Below, piece by piece: positions 59,762-64,000 of a stretch of DNA of 64,000 nucleotides. The notes below the pieces were generated by a model. That model made no database searches. It saw nothing but the letters and a program-made list of their open reading frames with translations, and had not been told where the DNA came from. This stretch comes from Scybalosoma faecavium (lineage in GTDB: Bacteria > Bacillota > Clostridia > Christensenellales > Christensenellaceae): the NCBI GenBank assembly GCA_018716135.1, contig DVKG01000001.1, positions 1-64,000 of the forward strand, read 5' to 3'. A program made the position numbers and the translations under genes. Position 1 is the first letter of the stretch. Each line of letters starts with the position of its first letter.

Positions 59762-60991
59762 TTAGAGTTTAAGATCGGCAAGCTTCTGAATGGCAGCTCT
59801 TGTGTTTTCTTCGGTATTGAAAGCCGTAAGGCGGAAATACCCCTCGCCTGCGACGCCAAACCCTGCGCCGGGAGTGCCGACCACGCCGGCCTCGCTCAGC
59901 AGCTTGTCGAAGAAATCCCATGAGCTTGCGACAGGAGTCTTGAGCCAGATGTACGGAGAATCTACGCCGCCGTAAGCCTCCAGCCCCAGATTAGCCAGAC
60001 CTTCTTTAATTATCTTTGCGTTGTTTAGATAATATGCTATAGTCTCGTCTACCTGCGCCTTGCCCTCGGGGGAAAATACGGCTTCTGCCGCACGCTGCAC
60101 GATATAGGACACTCCGTTGAACTTCGTCGTATGTCTGCGGTTCCAGAGAGGGGCGAGCTTTACGGGCTTTCCGGAAGAATCTCTGCCCTCCAGCTCTTTG
60201 GGCACTATAGTATACGCGCAGCGCGTCCCCGTGAATCCGGCCGTCTTAGAGAATGAACGGAACTCAATCGCGCATGTACGCGCTCCGTCCACCTCATATA
60301 TGCTGTGCGGCACATCCGGACTCGTGATGAATCTCTCATACGCTCCGTCAAAAAGTATAAGAGAGCCGTTTTTATTCGCCCAATCGACATACACTTTGAG
60401 CTGAGATTTTGTCAAAGTCGTACCTGTCGGGTTGTTCGGGCAGCAGAGATACAATACGTCTACATCGTCGGAAGGAACGTCAGGCACAAAGCCGTTCGCA
60501 GCATCTGTGACGAGATATGTCAAACCGTCAAATCTGCCCGTACCGGGGTTGAACTCTCCCGTGCGGCCTGCCATTACGTTAGTATCTACATAAACAGGAT
60601 ATACAGGATCGGTGATCGCAACCTTATTGTCGCTTCCGAGTATGTCACCTATGTTTCCGGTGTCGCACTTCGAGCCGTCCGATACGAACACTTCGTCAGC
60701 GTCTATTTTTACGCCTCGCTCTGCATATTCGCCCGCGATGGCATTTCTGAGGAAATCATATCCCTGCTCCGGGCCGTACCCGCGGAAGCCGGCGCGCACG
60801 CTCATTTCCTCAACAGCCGCTTCCATAGCCTTGATAACGGCCGGCGCGAGAGGACGTGTGACGTCGCCGATGCCGAGGCGGATCAGTTCCTTGTCGGGGT
60901 TCTGCGCTGTATACGCATCTACTCGGCGGGCAATCTCAGAGAAAAGATAGCTTCCCTGGAGTTTTCCGTAATTATCGTTAACTTTAATCAT
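59762..60991 (-). CDS. LL-diaminopimelate aminotransferase DapL
   Basis: A 409-residue PLP aminotransferase of fold type I: LGIGDVTRPLAPAV, CPNNPTGTTLTKSQL, and the PLP-lysine in RSFSKTAGFTGTRC. The start MIKVNDNYGKLQGSYLFSEIA is typical of DapL. It turns tetrahydrodipicolinate directly into LL-diaminopimelate for lysine and peptidoglycan. ATG 60991 has GGAGG 11 bases upstream; the frame could start six codons earlier. Confidence 0.95.
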   Translation of the reverse strand: MIKVNDNYGKLQGSYLFSEIARRVDAYTAQNPDKELIRLGIGDVTRPLAPAVIKAMEAAVEEMSVRAGFRGYGPEQGYDFLRNAIAGEYAERGVKIDADEVFVSDGSKCDTGNIGDILGSDNKVAITDPVYPVYVDTNVMAGRTGEFNPGTGRFDGLTYLVTDAANGFVPDVPSDDVDVLYLCCPNNPTGTTLTKSQLKVYVDWANKNGSLILFDGAYERFITSPDVPHSIYEVDGARTCAIEFRSFSKTAGFTGTRCAYTIVPKELEGRDSSGKPVKLAPLWNRRHTTKFNGVSYIVQRAAEAVFSPEGKAQVDETIAYYLNNAKIIKEGLANLGLEAYGGVDSPYIWLKTPVASSWDFFDKLLSEAGVVGTPGAGFGVAGEGYFRLTAFNTEENTRAAIQKLADLKL

Positions 60992-61127
60992 ATTCTGTTC
61001 AGCCTCCATATCGTCGCTTTTGCGATCTAAACTTTTATTAGTTAATATAATAAATCATTTGACGCGGCGATACAAGAGTATTTTTTAATAGTACTAATAT
61101 ATAGTTAGCTGCGTTTTTACCGTCGTT

Positions 61128-61757
61128 TCAGCTTTTTGGTATAGATATGCGAACGCCGGCGGAAAATTCCTGCGGTCTGAGATCCTGATTCGCGCGCAGG
61201 AGCTCAGCCATGCTCACGCCGAACTTTCCGGCAATAGTGCTCAAGTTCTCCCCTTCCGATATGAGATATCCGCGCGTAACCCGTCTGCCGTCCAATACGC
61301 GAAGTCTTTCCCCCGGTTTTAAAGAAAACACATCGAGCCCCGGGTTCAGCTCCCTTAGCTCTTTAACGCTCATATCATATATTCTCAATATATCCGAAAG
61401 CCTCTGCCTCTGCCCTACTTTTACGGTATACACTCTGACTCCGCTCGGTATTATTATCATTTGCCCCGCCACGCATTCCCTTGCGTCCAAATACGGATTA
61501 GCTTTCAGCAATCTGCTCAGGCTGACTCCAAAACGCGCCGCGACATCGGGCAGCGTGTCCCCGCTTCGCATTTTATAAAAACTCCCCTTTGGGCATCCCC
61601 CGCACGCAGGCAGCGTAAGAGCTGTCCCGCGACGTATTTCGCCCTCTGACGCATAAGGATTCAGCTTTCTCAATTCATCTTCGCTTACGTTCATGTCCTC
61701 CGCTATCGCTGCCAAACTGCGGTTTTTCTCGCATACATAAGTAACGGTATGTTCCAT
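61128..61757 (-). CDS. Multi-LysM protein (spore-coat-like)
   Basis: A 209-residue protein of four LysM-like modules in a row: TYVCEKNRSLAAIAEDM (2-50), YKMRSGDTLPDVAARFG (62-107), YTVKVGQRQRLSDILRIY (110-155) and YLISEGENLSTIAGKFG (161-207). A CGGCPKGSF link follows module 1. There is no signal peptide. LysM proteins without export signal in sporeformers include SafA-like spore assembly factors made in the mother cell; that role is inferred. GAGGAAGTG precedes ATG 61757. Confidence 0.8.
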   Translation of the reverse strand: MEHTVTYVCEKNRSLAAIAEDMNVSEDELRKLNPYASEGEIRRGTALTLPACGGCPKGSFYKMRSGDTLPDVAARFGVSLSRLLKANPYLDARECVAGQMIIIPSGVRVYTVKVGQRQRLSDILRIYDMSVKELRELNPGLDVFSLKPGERLRVLDGRRVTRGYLISEGENLSTIAGKFGVSMAELLRANQDLRPQEFSAGVRISIPKS

Positions 61758-61889
61758 ATTTTCACTTCCTCATTTTTAAAATTTCACTGATTTGCACAGT
61801 TCATCATTATATATATGCGCGCGCATACCGGTGTTATTACTGCATATTTTGTCGATAAAGACATTTTTCTGCAGTTTTTGTTTTTTGTA

Positions 61890-61919
61890 TTGAAAGAACT
61901 CCGCCTGTAATGATATAAT
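61890..61919 (+). promoter_or_regulatory. Promoter of the rubrerythrin gene
   Basis: TTGAAA (61890-61895), 18-base spacer, extended -10 TGATATAAT (61911-61919). The leader to ATG 62071 is about 145 bases, with one hairpin GCCGC / GCGGC near 62011-62028. No gene lies in 61758-62070. Confidence 0.65.
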
Positions 61920-62070
61920 ATTCAATCGTAAGCTGTTGAGTCTCAAATTTTTTTTGAAAAACTGTTTAGAGACGACTCTACGGCGTTATATATATCTCGA
62001 GGAAATACTAATGCCGCCGAATACGCGGCAGACAAATACAAACATAAGTAAAACATGGAGGATACTATTA

Positions 62071-62616
62071 ATGAAGAAATTTGTATGTACAATCTGCGGT
62101 TACACAGTTATGGCTGACGAAGCTCCGGCTCAGTGCCCCGTATGCAAAGCAGGCGCTTCTAAATTCATGGAAGTAAAAGAAGGCGAAAAGGAATACGCTT
62201 GCGAGCACGTAGTAGGCAACATCGAAGGCATCGAAGCTGACGTAGTAGAAGGTCTGCGCGAGAACTTCAACGGCGAGTGCTCCGAGGTCGGTATGTATCT
62301 GGCTATGAGCCGCGTCGCTGAGCGCGAGGGTTATCCTGAAATCGCCGAGGCTTTCAAGCGTTATGCTTTCGAAGAGGCTGAGCACGCTGCTAAATTCGCA
62401 GAGCTTCTCGGCGAAGTTGTAACAGATTCTACAAAGAAGAACCTCGAGATGCGCGCTGACGCTGAGCACGGCGCATGCGCAGGCAAGCTCGCTCTTGCTA
62501 AGAGAGCTAAAGAGCTGAACTACGACGCTATCCACGACACAGTTCACGAGATGGCTAAGGACGAAGCTCGCCACGGCCGCGGATTCGACGGTCTGCTCAA
62601 GAGATATTTCGGCTAA
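62071..62616 (+). CDS. Reverse-type rubrerythrin
   Basis: A 181-residue protein with an N-terminal rubredoxin domain (Cys6, Cys9, Cys22, Cys25 in FVCTICGY and AQCPVCKAG) followed by a four-helix diiron domain (about 40-181) with ECSEVGMYLAMSRVAEREGY, EEAEHAAKFAEL, EHGACAGKLALAKRAKE and DEARHGRGFDG. This order is the reverse of classic rubrerythrin and matches the clostridial reverse rubrerythrins, which reduce H2O2 and O2 with NADH-derived electrons. Codon use is strongly biased (GAAGGC, GCTGAG), a sign of high expression. ATG 62071 follows GGAGG. Confidence 0.95.
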   Translation: MKKFVCTICGYTVMADEAPAQCPVCKAGASKFMEVKEGEKEYACEHVVGNIEGIEADVVEGLRENFNGECSEVGMYLAMSRVAEREGYPEIAEAFKRYAFEEAEHAAKFAELLGEVVTDSTKKNLEMRADAEHGACAGKLALAKRAKELNYDAIHDTVHEMAKDEARHGRGFDGLLKRYFG

Positions 62617-62638
62617 TTCTCAAATTTCTTATAAACGT

Positions 62639-62712
62639 CCGCTCAGGAAGCCGTCCGCCTCCTGAGCGGAAAAATATGCCTCTTGCCTCAGATACGCAAG
62701 AGGTCTATTTTT
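62639..62712 (+). terminator. Two hairpins after rubrerythrin
   Basis: CCGCTCAGGA / TCCTGAGCGG (62639-62669) then CCTCTTGC / GCAAGAGG (62679-62703) followed by TCTATTTTT. The second is the likely terminator. Confidence 0.75.
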
Positions 62713-62747
62713 GAATAAGATTCTGCTGAATTAAAAAGGAGAACGGC

Positions 62748-63005
62748 ATGAGTAAGTTTACATACACTACTAAAGGAACATGCTCCCGCGCAATAGATAT
62801 TGAAACCGAGGGAGATACAATAAAAAACGTCAAATTTTACGGCGGCTGTATGGGAAATCTCATCGGCATCTCTTCTCTCGTAAAAGGTATGAAAATAGAC
62901 GACGTAATAGACCGGCTCAGCGGCGTACAATGCGGTCACAAAGGTACCAGCTGTCCCGATCAGCTCGCAAAAGCTTTGGTCAAGCTAAAGCATTCTGAAG
63001 CTTGA
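62748..63005 (+). CDS. TSCPD domain protein (TIGR03905 family)
   Basis: An 85-residue protein with the family motif TSCPDQLAKAL at the C-terminus and further Cys in GTCSRA and GGCMGN. The same domain is found at the C-terminus of some ribonucleotide reductases; the stand-alone form is of unknown function, probably metal-binding. AAAGGAG precedes ATG 62748. Confidence 0.9.
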   Translation: MSKFTYTTKGTCSRAIDIETEGDTIKNVKFYGGCMGNLIGISSLVKGMKIDDVIDRLSGVQCGHKGTSCPDQLAKALVKLKHSEA

Positions 63006-63022
63006 GACTTCTTTTTGAATTT

Positions 63023-63056
63023 TAAAGTCATGTGTAAAACGCATGACTTTTTTATT
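63023..63056 (+). terminator. Terminator of the TSCPD gene
   Basis: Stem AAAGTCATG / CATGACTTT with loop TGTAAAACG and T run. Confidence 0.9.
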
Positions 63057-63153
63057 TTTTCTCGCTTTTTTTCACATCGAAGTATAAATACTCTCCGCAG
63101 CGGAAAACATAGGCATATCAGTTAAGTTACAGTAAGAAAGAAAGGGAGATCAA

Positions 63154-63810
63154 ATGCAAAACAAAAACACCTTTATGAAGAAGTACGCATTTTATATCGC
63201 ATTGGCAGTGTGTATAATTGCCGTAGGCGCCGTAACCGTCATCGCCGCGCTCCAAAGCCCTGCTAACGAAAACACGCCCATAGAGCAGGCGCAGGATGTA
63301 AACAAAGCGGAAGACGAGACATTGCAGGATGCGCAGGCCAGCGTCTCAGTTGAACCGACTCCTTCGCCCAGCGCAAGCGCAGCCAAGGACGCCTCTTCCA
63401 AAACCAAAGCGGCCGTAACGCTGAAGAAGCCTCTCGACGGCGAAATAATACTCGCCTTTTCCGGCGAAGAGCTTATCCACAATAAGACTTTGGATATGTG
63501 GATGGCGCACAACGGAGTGGATCTCTCCGCAGAAAAGAACACCGACGTATCCGCCGCTCTGGCAGGCGAAGTCGAGAGCGTCACAAACGACAGCAGCATG
63601 GGGATAGTCGTGACTCTGAAGCACAGCGATTCTAAAACCGTATACGCGGGGCTTTCCGCCTGCGACGTCAAAGAAGGAGACAAGCTCAACGCCGGCGACA
63701 AAATCGGCACGGCAGGTACGCCTGCTTTCGAAGCAGACAGCGGCGCACATCTGCATTTCGAGTATATTGTAAACGGAAAATACGTCGATCCGGAAAAATA
63801 TTTCGGCTAA
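63154..63810 (+). CDS. M23 family peptidase, SpoIIQ-like
   Basis: A 218-residue protein with a short N-terminal cytoplasmic tail, one membrane anchor (about residues 12-32), a Pro/Ser/Ala-rich linker, and an M23 (LytM) domain from about 95. Zinc ligands are visible: His119 and Asp123 in HNGVD, His201 in HLHFE with His199. One membrane anchor plus LytM domain is the layout of SpoIIQ, the forespore half of the engulfment channel. Other M23 peptidases fit as well. AAAGGGAG precedes ATG 63154. Confidence 0.75.
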   Translation: MQNKNTFMKKYAFYIALAVCIIAVGAVTVIAALQSPANENTPIEQAQDVNKAEDETLQDAQASVSVEPTPSPSASAAKDASSKTKAAVTLKKPLDGEIILAFSGEELIHNKTLDMWMAHNGVDLSAEKNTDVSAALAGEVESVTNDSSMGIVVTLKHSDSKTVYAGLSACDVKEGDKLNAGDKIGTAGTPAFEADSGAHLHFEYIVNGKYVDPEKYFG

Positions 63811-63825
63811 GTTTGTCTGCAAAGG

Positions 63826-63855
63826 CGGGCGTTATGCCCATCATGCCCGCCTCTC
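63826..63855 (+). terminator. Terminator of the M23 gene
   Basis: Stem AGGCGGGC / GCCCGCCT with a 14-base loop, weak T run (CTCTAAAAT). After it, to base 64000, no gene is visible. Confidence 0.65.
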
Positions 63856-64000
63856 TAAAATAACGCATTAATCATTTAGGCCGCGCCTCGCCCGTTCGGC
63901 GATATATCGCGCATACGTACTCTGTTTTTGGAGAAAAAAGTCAAAAAAAACTAAATTTTTTTTCACAAAACGCTTGATATTTTATCAGAAATGAGTATAA

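Noticed and set aside
1..64000. CRISPR array, prophage or complete insertion sequence
   Set aside because: No regularly spaced repeats, cas genes, phage structural genes or intact transposase were seen on either strand.

Overview
The window looks like a chromosome segment of an anaerobic, endospore-forming, mid-GC Firmicute (class Clostridia). Support comes from a GerA-type germinant receptor operon, an N-terminal LysM spore-coat-like protein, a SpoIIQ-like M23 protein, a Myb/RsfA-like regulator, a reverse-type rubrerythrin, AddAB instead of RecBCD, the DapL branch of lysine synthesis, QueH, and strong AGGAGG ribosome-binding sites. No rRNA operon, CRISPR array, complete insertion sequence or prophage was seen. 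Base 1 may cut a gene that lies further left.

Layout. 1-4.5 kb is accessory: a frameshifted HTH/membrane regulator and a stand-alone SIR2-domain protein, each preceded by a copy of a ~120-bp repeat containing a terminator hairpin, then a TetR regulator with a divergent DHA2-type efflux pump. A tRNA-Ala(GGC) at 4.4 kb is followed by a visibly AT-rich 3 kb stretch: ECF sigma factor, DUF4367 anti-sigma-like protein, small secreted protein, a highly structured repeat resembling a transposon end, and a VanZ-like protein. 7.6-17.7 kb is housekeeping: rplS-rbgA, a sugar transferase, an HPr-like protein, and the tightly coupled thpR-addB-addA-GNAT operon. 17.7-21.4 kb (minus) holds a two-component system co-transcribed with two membrane proteins. 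21.5-26.3 kb (minus) has a DUF1858 protein, a zinc-ribbon membrane protein, nadE with a lipoprotein, and a PfoR-like PTS IIC. A repetitive secreted protein follows (26.7-29.2 kb), then tadA with two lipoproteins and a YhhN-like protein, and uvrB-uvrA.

36.7-44.3 kb (minus) carries DUF1540-gerAA-gerAC-gerAB with stop/start overlaps, pepF, the UPF0210/ACT-domain pair and a LOG-family protein. 44.6-53.1 kb has a PHP-family phosphatase, a Myb-like regulator divergent from an unknown gene, DUF6440, apbE, a C39-like peptidase with an AlkD-like protein, queH-tcdA and gap. 53.2-64 kb has an acyl-CoA dehydrogenase fused to the C-terminal domain of EtfA, an AEC transporter, tRNA-His and tRNA-Arg, an RsbV/RsbW/SigB-type partner-switching operon, a HAD phosphatase, an sdpR-sdpI-like operon whose promoter is bracketed by two perfect palindromes, dapL, a LysM protein, rubrerythrin, a TSCPD protein and a SpoIIQ-like peptidase.

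Most of the window is ordinary core genome. The most interesting parts are the SIR2 locus with its duplicated intergenic cassette, the structured transposon-end-like repeat with a second partial copy 41 kb away, the ACAD-EtfA fusion, the kinase-degenerate RsbW homologue, the palindrome-bracketed sdpRI promoter, and several core enzymes with altered motif residues (RbgA G4, GapDH nucleotide site, AddB without a Walker A).
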